Under the pieces are notes generated by a model. The model was not told the origin of the DNA. It ran no database searches and saw only the letters and a list, made by a program, of their open reading frames with translations. Made by a program: the position numbers and the translations under genes. DNA of 26,644 nucleotides. Origin: Hondaea fermentalgiana (Eukaryota; Sar; Bigyra; Thraustochytrida; Thraustochytriidae). This document shows positions 7,862 to 17,213 of the stretch, piece after piece; the stretch's first letter is position 1, and every line of letters begins with the position of its first letter. Where the stretch lies: contig NPFB01000012.1 of NCBI GenBank assembly GCA_014084085.1, positions 1,074,583 through 1,101,226 of the forward strand. The letters run 5' to 3'.

Positions 7862-10552
7862 ATGGCGCACCTTGAGGGAGGGCCGACCAACGTGCAGACA
7901 GAGCTGCAAAACCTGACGCGAGAACTCGCGCGCGAAGTGCACCGACACAGGTCTGCGTTGGCCCTGCTACGAAGCACAGACACGGCTGGCCAAACCGCCG
8001 GCTCCAAAGGCTCCAGCGCCGGGAGCGGCAGCAGCAGCACCTTGCTCGCCCAGACCGCGAGCTTCACCAGAACCAACGGTGACTTTGACGTTGACGTAGG
8101 CCTCGAGATTGACACAGGAACAAGCCCCAACGCAAACGTAAATGCATTTCATGCAACTTGGCGCGACAACCTTTCGCTTATGAAACCTGGCAATGGTGCC
8201 CAGAGAGATCTCTCGAGGTTATCTCGGCGACTCTCCGATACAGCGACGCTTCACGGTGGCGAAACAGACCATGAGGAGCCCGACACAGAGCGCACCGCGC
8301 GATCAGGAGACCACGACGCTGACTCTGTAGCGAGTCCAGGTCCAGACGCAGCGGCCGAGGCCTGTGACATGCAAACTTTCGGAAGCAGACGAGGTAGCAG
8401 TCCGCCTCGATCCGGCGCATCCGCACCGCATGACACCGAGTCATCGAGCCTTTCGCCAGCAGGAAGCAGCTCACGGGTGCTCCTTTCCAAAGCAGATGGC
8501 AACCAATCCTTCTTTTTGCATGCTGTCTTTGATTTGGTCAAGTCCAAGCTCGAGTGGGAAATGCAAGTCCTTGAAAGCCTACGAGTCAAATACCCCGAGC
8601 TCCCTGCCAGCAACGAGGCCATCATGTATGGGCATTTGCGAAAAGGCAAGGGTCTCAATGTACGGAGCAAGTTTGTTCTCATTTCGCCAGGGCTCATGAC
8701 CTATCTCACCAGTAGCGCGGCCCCTGGTCTCCAGGACGGGTCAGCCGCGTTTTCCTCCTCATCGTCGGCGTCTCCTCTCGTTCTCTTTGGCAAGGGTGCC
8801 AAAGATAAGAAAGAACCCGTCAAGACGCTACGCTTGCGACCTGGGACAAGGTGTCGCCCTATCGAAAAGAAGCACGGGCGTTTCGCTTTTGAAATTATTG
8901 ACCCCGGGGCCACGTTGGACTCGAGCACGACTACCCGTCTTTACGGTGCGTCTATTGTAGAAGGCAGCGAGATTCGCAGCTCCGAGACCCGCGTTTGGGC
9001 GGTTAGTTCTGAAGACGAGCGCGTGCGCTGGATGCGCGTCATCGAAGACGCCGCAGGACTTGAGGCACGACTCGAGGACGAGTCCTTTGTAGAAGAAAAA
9101 GAACTCAATGAGCTCCACGCTGAAATTGCAAAAAGTCGCTCGGCCGAAGACTACCTCGAGGCACTTGGCAAAGTCTATGGCCTGCGACATCTCAGCGCCG
9201 CTCAGCTCATTTGCGAACTGCACGCCGAAAGTGAGGCCAACGGCGCCGACGGCCCGGGTGGCGGCGAGGACGACGAAGAAGAAAACAATAGTGTTTGCTG
9301 CAGCGCCAGTCTTGCCAGCCAAGCAGATAATGGTTCCGTCGTCGACGTTTGCAGTGGCGACACGGCTTTGCATGGCTCCAAGCGTGTAGATGTGCCCGTT
9401 GCCTGGGTTCACGACAAATTGCACTTGCCGCGCGGCGGCATCTCCAATGACTCGACCATGATGCAAATTCTCAAAGATATGCAGCGGGACACCATTGTTA
9501 TCAACGGCAAACATTTTGAGGGACACTCGGAGCTTGTGGGGAAGCGAAGTGCAGGCTCAAGTGGAAGCTTTGCAAGTCCGGCAGTATGTTCCATCGTTTG
9601 TGAGATTGCGCGAGAAATTCAACGTCATTCGCTTGAAGTCGAACTCACAGAGGCCGAGGCCCTCGAGCTGGCGCATCAGGTGCTCATGACGTGCAACAGG
9701 ACCCAGTCTGGGGGCAACACGCTCGACGCTGTCTCGGTGCTCTGCGCCAATTCCGAGTTCTCCTTTGTAGCTGCCGACACCTCGGTGCCCACGCAGCCCT
9801 TACAAATCCGCGTCTACAACGCCCCGCGCGTGCGGCGCTTGCCCCTTCGCAGTGAAACTTCCCCGCGCAGTGGCGAAGGAGGTCACCGACATGCTCCGTA
9901 TCGACGTGGTAGCCGCCGCAGTCGTGCCTCGAGTCAGCCACAGCCCGACGAGTTGGCCAAAACAAGCAAGAACCGGGATCACCAAGGCTCGCCTCTTAAA
10001 CTCGACTCGTCTGATCTACTCTACAGGAAGACGTCTTCGGATGGAGACTTTTCCGCCACGTTTGCAGATTTAAGCAACGAAGACGCAAACACAAATGGCG
10101 CAGGGGCATCGACAAACGATAGCCAGGATCCCCGCTCGTCTTCCACAACGCCTGCAAAAGGTGCACACGCTGCGCACCACCCTGAATTTAGGCTTTCGCT
10201 TTCCAAGCTCCGTCATCGACGACGTGCATCTGAGCCACTTCAACTGGATATGCCCTTGACGGCCCTTGCAGACGCTGCTGCCCAGCAAGAACACCAGCAA
10301 CGACTTGAAACGCACTCGGGGACCGATCTTGAGGAGCTTAACCCGGCGCCGCGCGTGGACATTTGCGTCGTCATGCACTACAAACTTTGCAACGTAAACT
10401 TCCAGGACGAGTCAGACGCTGTATGGGCCCGTGTACGCGCGAGATTTCGACGTACCTTTGCGCTGGTGGGGCAACGCAAGACTGTCGCGCTTGGGCAAGG
10501 CACCATTTCGCTTTCTTTGCTCAAGAAGAATGGTCCACCTTTGCATGAATAA
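7862..10552 (+). CDS. PH-domain protein, large, otherwise unrecognised
   Basis: From Met at 7862 the product has 896 residues. A Ser/Gly/Asp-rich N-terminal 200 residues is followed by a helical segment (SKLEWEMQVLESLRVKYP). A pleckstrin-homology-like domain spans about residues 255-400: GHLRKGKG, then KFVLISPGLMTYL, a Ser-rich insert in the early strands, TLRLRPG, FAFEII, and a closing helix around WAVSSEDERVRWMRVIEDAAG. PH domains bind phosphoinositides or proteins, so membrane-linked signalling or traffic is likely. Two conserved-looking stretches follow at about residues 575-665 (SIVCEIAREIQRHSLEVEL onward) and 825-896 (DICVVMHYKLCN, GQGTISLSLL). They could be parts of a C2-like or enzymatic domain, which I cannot name. 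The frame is open up to 7649, but that leader is read from AAAC and GCCAGT repeats, so I prefer the later Met. The protein ends soon after a structured-looking stretch, so a missed 3' exon is possible. Confidence 0.72.
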   Translation: MAHLEGGPTNVQTELQNLTRELAREVHRHRSALALLRSTDTAGQTAGSKGSSAGSGSSSTLLAQTASFTRTNGDFDVDVGLEIDTGTSPNANVNAFHATWRDNLSLMKPGNGAQRDLSRLSRRLSDTATLHGGETDHEEPDTERTARSGDHDADSVASPGPDAAAEACDMQTFGSRRGSSPPRSGASAPHDTESSSLSPAGSSSRVLLSKADGNQSFFLHAVFDLVKSKLEWEMQVLESLRVKYPELPASNEAIMYGHLRKGKGLNVRSKFVLISPGLMTYLTSSAAPGLQDGSAAFSSSSSASPLVLFGKGAKDKKEPVKTLRLRPGTRCRPIEKKHGRFAFEIIDPGATLDSSTTTRLYGASIVEGSEIRSSETRVWAVSSEDERVRWMRVIEDAAGLEARLEDESFVEEKELNELHAEIAKSRSAEDYLEALGKVYGLRHLSAAQLICELHAESEANGADGPGGGEDDEEENNSVCCSASLASQADNGSVVDVCSGDTALHGSKRVDVPVAWVHDKLHLPRGGISNDSTMMQILKDMQRDTIVINGKHFEGHSELVGKRSAGSSGSFASPAVCSIVCEIAREIQRHSLEVELTEAEALELAHQVLMTCNRTQSGGNTLDAVSVLCANSEFSFVAADTSVPTQPLQIRVYNAPRVRRLPLRSETSPRSGEGGHRHAPYRRGSRRSRASSQPQPDELAKTSKNRDHQGSPLKLDSSDLLYRKTSSDGDFSATFADLSNEDANTNGAGASTNDSQDPRSSSTTPAKGAHAAHHPEFRLSLSKLRHRRRASEPLQLDMPLTALADAAAQQEHQQRLETHSGTDLEELNPAPRVDICVVMHYKLCNVNFQDESDAVWARVRARFRRTFALVGQRKTVALGQGTISLSLLKKNGPPLHE

Positions 10553-10968
10553 GTCTCATTGCGACGCTCATGATAGTGTTGCACGCCTTTGGGCCTACCG
10601 AGGCCAAGACCTGACTCGCTATATATGAGATTGCCGCTCGTTGCAGCGGTGTAAAAACATGTCGCGTCATCTTGACAAAAGTTGCACGAACCCCTCTCTC
10701 TCTCTCACTCTTTCTCTTTCTCTTTCTCCTCCTCTTTGCCAAGCGAAAAGGTTCGAGGTGGCTGATGCGCGGGAAAGAGTCGGTGATTAGAGCGAATGAA
10801 ACACTCGCATGTTTGTATGCGCGCGCGAGCAAGTTATATTTCACCCAAACAGGACATCCCGTCATCTGTCATATAACGACCAAGATTGCCCTTCCTTTTT
10901 CATTATTCTATGTCAGCACATTATTTTAGTTCTGTCTGAGTCACTGTCTTCCCTCTTCTTGCCGTGGC
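10553..10968. other. Convergent 3' intergenic region with a polypyrimidine tract
   Basis: No gene is seen. It lies between the stop codons of the PH gene (+) and the RecQ gene (-), so both 3' UTRs end here. At 10691-10737 there is an almost pure C/T tract (CT repeats, then TTTCTC repeats) broken by one A at 10707. Confidence 0.7.
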
Positions 10969-13578
10969 TCAAAGACATTTTGATTTTTTGTTCGCTTCCC
11001 TCGCGGGTGCAAACGAAGGTTCGAAGCCAACGCGCCTCAGCGTCATCCAAAGATTGAGCTTGGTGTAAAAGGATGACAATTTGGCCTTTTCCTCGGGCGT
11101 GCGGTCTTGAAAGGCTTTATTCACGAGGTCGTCGCCAAAGAAATGGCGAGCAAACTTGCTTTTAAACTCCGAAGGAAGGTCCTTGTGACCAGCCGGATCC
11201 ATGCCTGAAGCAATCGTAAAGGCGTTCAAATCTGTCCACTCGGACTTCGTGAAGCGCTGCACATCAAGCTCGCGAGCAAGCGTGTGCAAATCCAGCCTGC
11301 CAAGTTTGAGGCCATGCTCAATGCCCGTGAGCGCATGACTCGCAATCGTGGCGACTTGTCGTGGCTTTTTGCCGCCATTGAGAGCAATATTGACAAGCGT
11401 GTCTCCCTCCTGAAGGGCAAGACACGTGGCAAACCAGGCTTTACGCTCGTCCGCGCTGGTCGCCAAACGCCATCGTTTCGGAGGCGAAAATGGGCCTTCA
11501 GGAAAGACCACGACCTCCTCGTCATCATCGTCCATGCCTGCAGATTGCGCTGTCCGCTTCGCATCGAAGCCAAGACGAGCCGACGCTGCCTCGATTGCTT
11601 TTGCCAGATCTCCGATATTGGCTGAGCGCACGCCAGCACTTCGAAGCGCATCTACAGAGGTTGGACGCGTGTAGGCAACCTTGCAAACAACGTAGTCTGG
11701 AATCACCGTTGCGGGTGGGGTTCCCGTGCGAACGGCCTCGAGTCTGCGCCACTCCTCAATGACTGCCTTCATGTCCTGCAGCCGTCGCACGGTGTCAAGT
11801 TTGCCCACCTCCTCGTAACGCTTCAACGTTCGCGTCCAGTGCAAAAAGGCGTCATACACGGGGCCCTTGCCTGCATGAATTTGGTCCGTGGGAATGAGGT
11901 CCGGATTCAGACCAAGGGCTCGGATTTCGTCGTATCGCTTGTTGTGGGCCATGGCATCTTCCTTTTCTAAGTCCAAAAGGAACATGCTTGGCGTCAAAAG
12001 AACCGGTTCCTGCGTTTGCAGTGCTGCCCTTCCTGCGGGCAGCAGCGAATACTTTACAAACGTGTTGTTGAACCCGTTTTGAAGTTTCACCTTGCATTCC
12101 TCGGCGCCGACAAAGCCTTCGGCGGCGAGCATTTCGAGCAATTTGCGCAGCTTGGGCATGCTCCAACCCTTGACTGCGCCGGGCTCGATTCGCTTCTGAA
12201 TATGTGTCCAAGCCGAACCCGATGAATAAATCTTGCTCATCAGCAGACGTGCCGGCTCTGTGTAATCGCGCATGACTAGCTTCTTCGACGGCATCCGACA
12301 CACATCGCACGTTCCGCATTCCGTACCCCACGACGGATCTTCCTCCTCAAAGGCCTTGAGCAGCTGATACCGTCTGCACTGAAGGCGTCGCGAAAAGTTG
12401 CGAAGCTTTTGTGTGCTCGCCTCAACAGCTTGTCTTTGCTCCGGAGACAGGCCACTGACGTAGAAATCGGAGCCGTAGTTGATAAAGTCTTGCTCCTGAA
12501 AATACAGCACGCATTGCGAGGGAAGACCATCGCGCCCGGCACGACCGATCTGCTGCACATAGGCTTCCATGGTCTTGGGAGGCCCATAGTGGATTACTCT
12601 GCGTACATCGGGCTTGTCAATACCCATGCCGAAAGCAACGGTGGCCACAACAATGGAGATTTGGCCGGTAATAAAGAGTCCGTGCGCCTCGCTACGCTCT
12701 CCATCCGAAAGACCCGCGTGGTACCTGCGCACATGATCTGGCCCCAGCTCACTTCCCAGAGCGGCAGCCATTTCCTCGACAAGCTTGCGCGTCGCACAAT
12801 ATATGATCGATGGCCCAGGACGCTTGCGAAAGTCGGCAGCGATCTCATTGGCAGCACGAGCCAAAGCGGGCCGACTCTTCACAGCAATTTCAAGGTTGGG
12901 ACGGTCAAAGGATCCCTTGCACGTGAGCGGAGCGCGCAATTTGAGCTTTTCAACGATGTCGGCACGGACGCGGGGCGAGGCCGTCGCAGTAAGAGCCATG
13001 ATAGGTGTGTTCGGAAAGACTTCGCGGATTCTCCCGAGCTGGGCGTACTCTCTGCGGAAATCCGCGCCCCACTCACATATGCAATGGGCTTCGTCAATCG
13101 CAAAAGCAAGCACACGCGTCTGTCGCTGGATCAGTTCGTCCATGAGTCCAAAGCTGAGGAGCTTTTCCGGGCTCACGTACACGAGCGCATACATACCCGC
13201 AACTGCCCGCGAGAGTACGTTGGGATCTGGCTGGGATGATCCGAGGAAGCACGCAATATCTTCTTCGCCATCTTTACGGACAGTGGCGTTGAGCGCGCGG
13301 ACCTGGTCTTGCATGAGCGAAATGAGAGGGCTCACCACGACAACAATGCCTTGAGCGCGCTGCGGCAGGCCGGCCTTGCCATCGAAAGCGTGCAGCGCCG
13401 GCAGCTGGTAGCATAGACTTTTGCCGCCTCCCGTCGCCCAGAACACGGCCACATCGCGTTGTTCTTGCACAAGAGCCTCCACGGCCTCCTTTTGTCCGCG
13501 TCGAAAGCCCTCGTGCCCGAACCTATCGAGAAGCGTCTGCGCCAGCGGAGGAGAAGGCGTCGCGGTCGCAGCACTCAT
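10969..13578 (-). CDS. RecQ-family DNA helicase with RQC and HRDC domains
   Basis: This is an ATP-dependent 3'-5' DNA helicase for recombination and replication-fork repair in the nucleus. From Met at 13578 it has 869 residues. Helicase motifs are in order: FRRGQ (motif 0), TGGGKS with K53, VVSPLISLMQDQ, DEAH at 162-165, ALTATAS, IIYCATR, VATVAFGMGIDKPDVR and QQIGRAGRDG. The RecQ zinc site is complete (C401, C421, C424, C427). A winged-helix region follows, then an HRDC-like domain at about 605-675 (WRRLEAVRTGTPP). A further C-terminal segment (about 705-800) may be a WRN-type helix-turn-helix, and the end is basic. No exonuclease domain is seen. The aromatic-rich loop reads EWGADF where the family has WGHDF. 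The frame is open to 13845, but that Arg/Ser-rich extension overlaps a TCGC repeat, so I chose the Met just before the helicase domain. It diverges from SPAG16. Confidence 0.93.
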   Translation of the reverse strand: MSAATATPSPPLAQTLLDRFGHEGFRRGQKEAVEALVQEQRDVAVFWATGGGKSLCYQLPALHAFDGKAGLPQRAQGIVVVVSPLISLMQDQVRALNATVRKDGEEDIACFLGSSQPDPNVLSRAVAGMYALVYVSPEKLLSFGLMDELIQRQTRVLAFAIDEAHCICEWGADFRREYAQLGRIREVFPNTPIMALTATASPRVRADIVEKLKLRAPLTCKGSFDRPNLEIAVKSRPALARAANEIAADFRKRPGPSIIYCATRKLVEEMAAALGSELGPDHVRRYHAGLSDGERSEAHGLFITGQISIVVATVAFGMGIDKPDVRRVIHYGPPKTMEAYVQQIGRAGRDGLPSQCVLYFQEQDFINYGSDFYVSGLSPEQRQAVEASTQKLRNFSRRLQCRRYQLLKAFEEEDPSWGTECGTCDVCRMPSKKLVMRDYTEPARLLMSKIYSSGSAWTHIQKRIEPGAVKGWSMPKLRKLLEMLAAEGFVGAEECKVKLQNGFNNTFVKYSLLPAGRAALQTQEPVLLTPSMFLLDLEKEDAMAHNKRYDEIRALGLNPDLIPTDQIHAGKGPVYDAFLHWTRTLKRYEEVGKLDTVRRLQDMKAVIEEWRRLEAVRTGTPPATVIPDYVVCKVAYTRPTSVDALRSAGVRSANIGDLAKAIEAASARLGFDAKRTAQSAGMDDDDEEVVVFPEGPFSPPKRWRLATSADERKAWFATCLALQEGDTLVNIALNGGKKPRQVATIASHALTGIEHGLKLGRLDLHTLARELDVQRFTKSEWTDLNAFTIASGMDPAGHKDLPSEFKSKFARHFFGDDLVNKAFQDRTPEEKAKLSSFYTKLNLWMTLRRVGFEPSFAPAREANKKSKCL

Positions 13579-13630
13579 GGTGCCTGCGGACGACGGTCGG
13601 GAAGAGAGTCGGGAACGCACGCCTGGGCCG

Positions 13631-13650
13631 TCGCTCGCTCGCTCGCTCGC
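13631..13650. repeat. (TCGC)5 microsatellite
   Basis: Five perfect tetranucleotide units lie just upstream of the chosen RecQ start. They argue that the upstream in-frame extension is leader rather than protein. Confidence 0.85.
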
Positions 13651-14018
13651 AGCAACGTTCACGGACCTCCGTCGGTACGCACGCCTGCTCGTATCGCGCG
13701 AACCATGCGCGGAGGCAGACTCTTTCGCGATCTGCGATCTGCGCCAGCGGTCGAGACCTCGATGAAGGGCTGGCTCATCGACGGAAGGAACCACTGAACA
13801 ATGGAGGCTTGAGATCGCTTGCGACAAGAGGCCGACCCCGGGCAATATGGTTAGAAGAGGATATTACGGCCAAGCCGTTCTATACTCGGACTGAGAAACG
13901 CAGAATTCTTATTTTGCGCAACTCAAAAGAATCGCGAGCTTGCGTTGCGCAGCTGTCAACGGACACATGCATGGTTGACGGACGACCCAAAACGAGGAAG
14001 GAGGAGAAGCAATCAACC

Positions 14019-14038
14019 TCTAGTCTAGTCTAGTCTAG
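14019..14038. repeat. (TCTAG)4 pentanucleotide repeat
   Basis: Four perfect TCTAG units lie about 220 bases upstream of the SPAG16 start codon. Confidence 0.85.
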
Positions 14039-14257
14039 CCTTGGGTTGGTCGAGGCAGGCAGGCGGGCGTGCGAGCGGGCGAATAAACGGGTGAGAGCAG
14101 GTGGTTTGGTAGGCGGGGTTGGTGGGTGGGTATCTGGAGGCGAGCAAGGACAAAAACACTCCGTCGATTGCTCGGTTGATCGCCTTGCTTGGTCGGTCGG
14201 CGAAGCTGGCCGTGACGCGTTAGAGCGAGCGCCAAACTCGCGACCAAAACCAGAGAA

Positions 14258-16174
14258 ATGGAGGCGAAACTTTCAGAAAGCTCAAGCCCGAGCGCAGAGA
14301 CCGTCAAGGTGGTGCGCTACGAGTACATCTCCGATGACGAGGATGATAATGAGGACATGGAGGACCTCTTGCGGTACGAGCAGGTGCCCGAGACGGACGA
14401 TGAAGACGAGGACGATGACCTCGAGCTCGAGGCCGAGGAGACCCTTGCATCACTTGAACGCACCGTCCAGCGAAGGACGCGCAAGCTCGAAGGCGAAAGC
14501 AAAATCGCAGAGGAGGACCGACGGGCAGAGCCGCACAAAAGTGCACGAAAGCAGCAGGACGCTCCCAAAGACGAGGAAAGCTCACGCGCGCAGACCGTGG
14601 TTCGACCTGCCGTCGTTGACGATTTCTTCCGTAGCTTTCTCATCAAGGTAGGGCTGGAGCGCACCCTTGACGCTTTCAACACGGAGATGTACGAACTCCA
14701 AGCAAAAGGAAAGCTGAACGAAGAGCTGGTAGGTGCCGTGCCAGACATTTATCTGCGCAACGAAAAGCTCGATGGACAGGTCAAAGATCTGCGCGATCAG
14801 CTTGCCAGGACGAAGCAGGTTGCAGACAAGGCACAATCGACCTGGGACAAGTTCCGTAAAGAGCGTGACTTCCACAAGCTCAATCACAAGCGCGTCGTGC
14901 AAGAAAAGAACCGCATGATTCAGGAAATCAAGCGGCTCAAGAAACACTATCAGACATACGAGCCAACAATCCAGCAGCTGCGTCACAAGTACGAGGCCGC
15001 AATGAAGGAGAAAATGCTCATGAAAATCGAGCGCGACAAGTATCGCGCTCGCAATAGCACGCTCGAGCTGCAGTTGCAAACCATCGAGGACGGCGAGGCA
15101 GCTGGGCCCTCGAGGTCTGCGATTGAGACGTCACACAAGGGTCCGTCGGGATCATACATGGCCTCCACAGAGGCGTCACGCGCAAGCCAGGTGCCCTCGA
15201 AATCGCCGAAGCGCAAGGTTGATAATGGCTTCCCTTCTGTCGACCCGATCAATCCGTTTTTGGACACGAGCTATGACAAGCCAGCCGTCAAAAACATGCA
15301 GGCAATCAAGACCTTTGAGGGCCATCTGAACGCCGTTTCAGCCCTTGCATACCACCCGACGAAACAAGTGGTTGCGACGGCTTCCGATGACCAGACGTGG
15401 AAGCTGTGGAGTGTTCCGAACGGCGATCTGATCATGAGCGGCGAGGGCCATCTCGACTGGGTTGCAGGCATCGACTTCAATCCTGCTGGAACGCATCTTC
15501 TCAGCGCGAGCGGGGACGGCACAGTCAAGCTTTGGGACTTTGAGCGTGCCGCATGCGCCGCCACCCTGTCAGACCACGCACAGCCCGTCTGGGGTGTCTC
15601 GTGGCATTACTCTGGCCAGTTCTTTGCCTCGTGCTCGATGGATCACACGGCGCGGCTCTGGGATCTTGAGACACTCAAGGTACAGCAGACGTTTCGCGAC
15701 CATGTCGATTCGGTCAATGCAGTGACGTTTCAGCCTTACTCGAGCAATCTTTGCACGGCATCGGGTGACAAGACCGTCTCCATGTGGGACTCGCGGTCCG
15801 GTCTCTGTGTGCGGACCTTTTTTGGCCACAATAATGCCTGCAACGCTCTTGCCGTCAACCTGCAGGGCGATACAATCGCATCTTGCGATGCCGATGGAAT
15901 TGTTCGTGTCTGGGACGTGCGCATGGTCAAGGAGCTCACCTCGTTCGAGAGTGGAGCACACGCGCTCAACGACGTTGCTTTCCATCGCAGTGGGAAGGTC
16001 ATTGCTGCAGCGTCGGACGACGGCACTGTGCGTATGTTTGACCTTGACTCAAACGAAATGGTTTCCGAACTTAAGGCACACGAAGATGCCGTGCAGGCCG
16101 TTGTCTTTGATCCTCAATCTCGCTATTTTATCTCCGCGGCCTCGGACAAAACCTTCCGTGTCTTTAACATCTAA
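14258..16174 (+). CDS. SPAG16: SPAG16/PF20-like axonemal central-apparatus WD40 protein
   Basis: This 638-residue protein matches the layout and sequence of sperm-associated antigen 16 (Chlamydomonas PF20), a protein of the central pair apparatus needed for flagellar beating. It has an acidic N-terminus (DDEDDNEDMEDL) and a short helical segment at about 128-160 with the family pattern DDFFRSFLIKVGLERTLDAF. A coiled coil follows at about 165-280 (KERDFHKLNHKRVVQEKNR, YEPTIQQL). A Ser-rich linker leads to seven WD40 repeats from about 349 to the C-terminus, ending in blades such as GDGTVKLWDF and GDKTVSMWDS. Length and domain order agree with the family and there is no break. The ATG at 14258 is the first in frame after a repeat-rich leader. 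The organism therefore very probably makes motile flagella, for example on zoospores. Confidence 0.95.
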   Translation: MEAKLSESSSPSAETVKVVRYEYISDDEDDNEDMEDLLRYEQVPETDDEDEDDDLELEAEETLASLERTVQRRTRKLEGESKIAEEDRRAEPHKSARKQQDAPKDEESSRAQTVVRPAVVDDFFRSFLIKVGLERTLDAFNTEMYELQAKGKLNEELVGAVPDIYLRNEKLDGQVKDLRDQLARTKQVADKAQSTWDKFRKERDFHKLNHKRVVQEKNRMIQEIKRLKKHYQTYEPTIQQLRHKYEAAMKEKMLMKIERDKYRARNSTLELQLQTIEDGEAAGPSRSAIETSHKGPSGSYMASTEASRASQVPSKSPKRKVDNGFPSVDPINPFLDTSYDKPAVKNMQAIKTFEGHLNAVSALAYHPTKQVVATASDDQTWKLWSVPNGDLIMSGEGHLDWVAGIDFNPAGTHLLSASGDGTVKLWDFERAACAATLSDHAQPVWGVSWHYSGQFFASCSMDHTARLWDLETLKVQQTFRDHVDSVNAVTFQPYSSNLCTASGDKTVSMWDSRSGLCVRTFFGHNNACNALAVNLQGDTIASCDADGIVRVWDVRMVKELTSFESGAHALNDVAFHRSGKVIAAASDDGTVRMFDLDSNEMVSELKAHEDAVQAVVFDPQSRYFISAASDKTFRVFNI

Positions 16175-17213
16175 AACACGTACTCTTTTTCGTGCCGTTT
16201 GTAGTAATTGCACCACCACCAGTTCCACCACCAGCACCGACAACAAAATCACGCTTTGATGTGGAAGAGTTACAAAGTTGCTTTCATGTCTTGGATTTTA
16301 GTTCGTTCAATCGGCCGTTGACCGGTTGGTCGGTCGACCAGGTGCAACCATCCAGCCAGCTGGCCTAGCCAGTCCAGCCCAGCCGACCAAATCCGCGATC
16401 CAGCGGCATCAGGCATGGCTGACGCAAGTGCCATCTATGCCTCGATGCGCGAAGCCGTTGCCGGGCTGCGTCATCCGTTCGTTTGTCCCTTCGACCATGT
16501 TCGGACTGCCACTCCGTGTCGGGCGGACAGATCGATCAGACAACCAGATAGAACGCGTGAGCTCTCCGTTGACTCTCAGCTGCAGACTGTGCCCGCACCG
16601 GTGATCTCCAACTTTCTGGGGTGTCGGTTTGCCTCGGAATTGCGCGTTTGCAGTTCGCAAAAGGCGGACAGCCCGGGCCTGTCTGCAGCGGCCGCGGCGC
16701 TCGCTTCCGCTCTTTTCTATTCTGCGCGCTTTCCGGCGACGAGGTATCCGACGATCCGATGCGTCGGATGTCGCGGAGACCGTTGCCGTCGCTGCAGCGT
16801 TGTCAGTGAGGAGTCTGATTGGAAGGATGGAAGCCGGCTGGTCACCGTTCCCAAGAAGGGGTGGGACGCGCGTCCCACTTCTGGCTCAGGCCCACCCTCC
16901 CCACCAACTGCCCGGGCTGCAGGTGGATTGAATGTATGCGTCGGGGCAGGAGGCGGCACAGCGCGCCTGGAGACTTTTGCTTTGTGGTTGCTCTACTTTG
17001 CTCATTAGGCGACCGGCTCGTCTGGAAACAAACTGAAAAGGAAAATGTGCGCAGATCATGGAGCGGACTCTGGCAGACCCGCTTCGTCTCGACAGGCTTA
17101 ACCAGACCGCGAGGGCGAACGCCTCCAATCAGTTCGATTGGCCGACTGGAATTGATTTGTGCTTGCTACGTGGACACTGCCCAGGTGGCAGACAACCTGC
17201 ATCAGCTCGGAAG
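16175..17213. other. Intergenic region between SPAG16 and ST1
   Basis: About 1 kb without a recognisable gene. ORFs of up to 197 codons exist (such as 16415-17008, +), but their sequence looks like random GC-rich reading. At 16318-16392 there are overlapping GGTTGGTCGGTCGACC-type and CCAGCC/CAGCC short repeats. The frame of ST1 is open from 17058, but I place its start at 17214. Confidence 0.55.

Larger units (their letters stand above)
13579..14257. promoter_or_regulatory. Bidirectional promoter region between RecQ and SPAG16
   Basis: Two genes diverge from this ~680-base stretch, so it should hold both promoters and 5' UTRs. It contains (TCGC)5 at 13631-13650 on the RecQ side and (TCTAG)4 at 14019-14038 on the SPAG16 side. 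GGCA- and GGGC-type short repeats follow to about 14085. No clear TATA box or RNA gene is seen. The 5' part of the RecQ frame (13579-13845) is open and could still be coding. Confidence 0.55.

Noticed and set aside
11016..11030. GGTTCGA-like words (also near 7605 and 10750) that might be tRNA T-arms
   Set aside because: No acceptor stem, D-arm or anticodon arm could be found around any of them. The first is inside the RecQ coding region.
16415..17008. 197-codon + strand ORF between SPAG16 and ST1
   Set aside because: The sequence has no recognisable domain and looks like a chance reading of GC-rich intergenic DNA.
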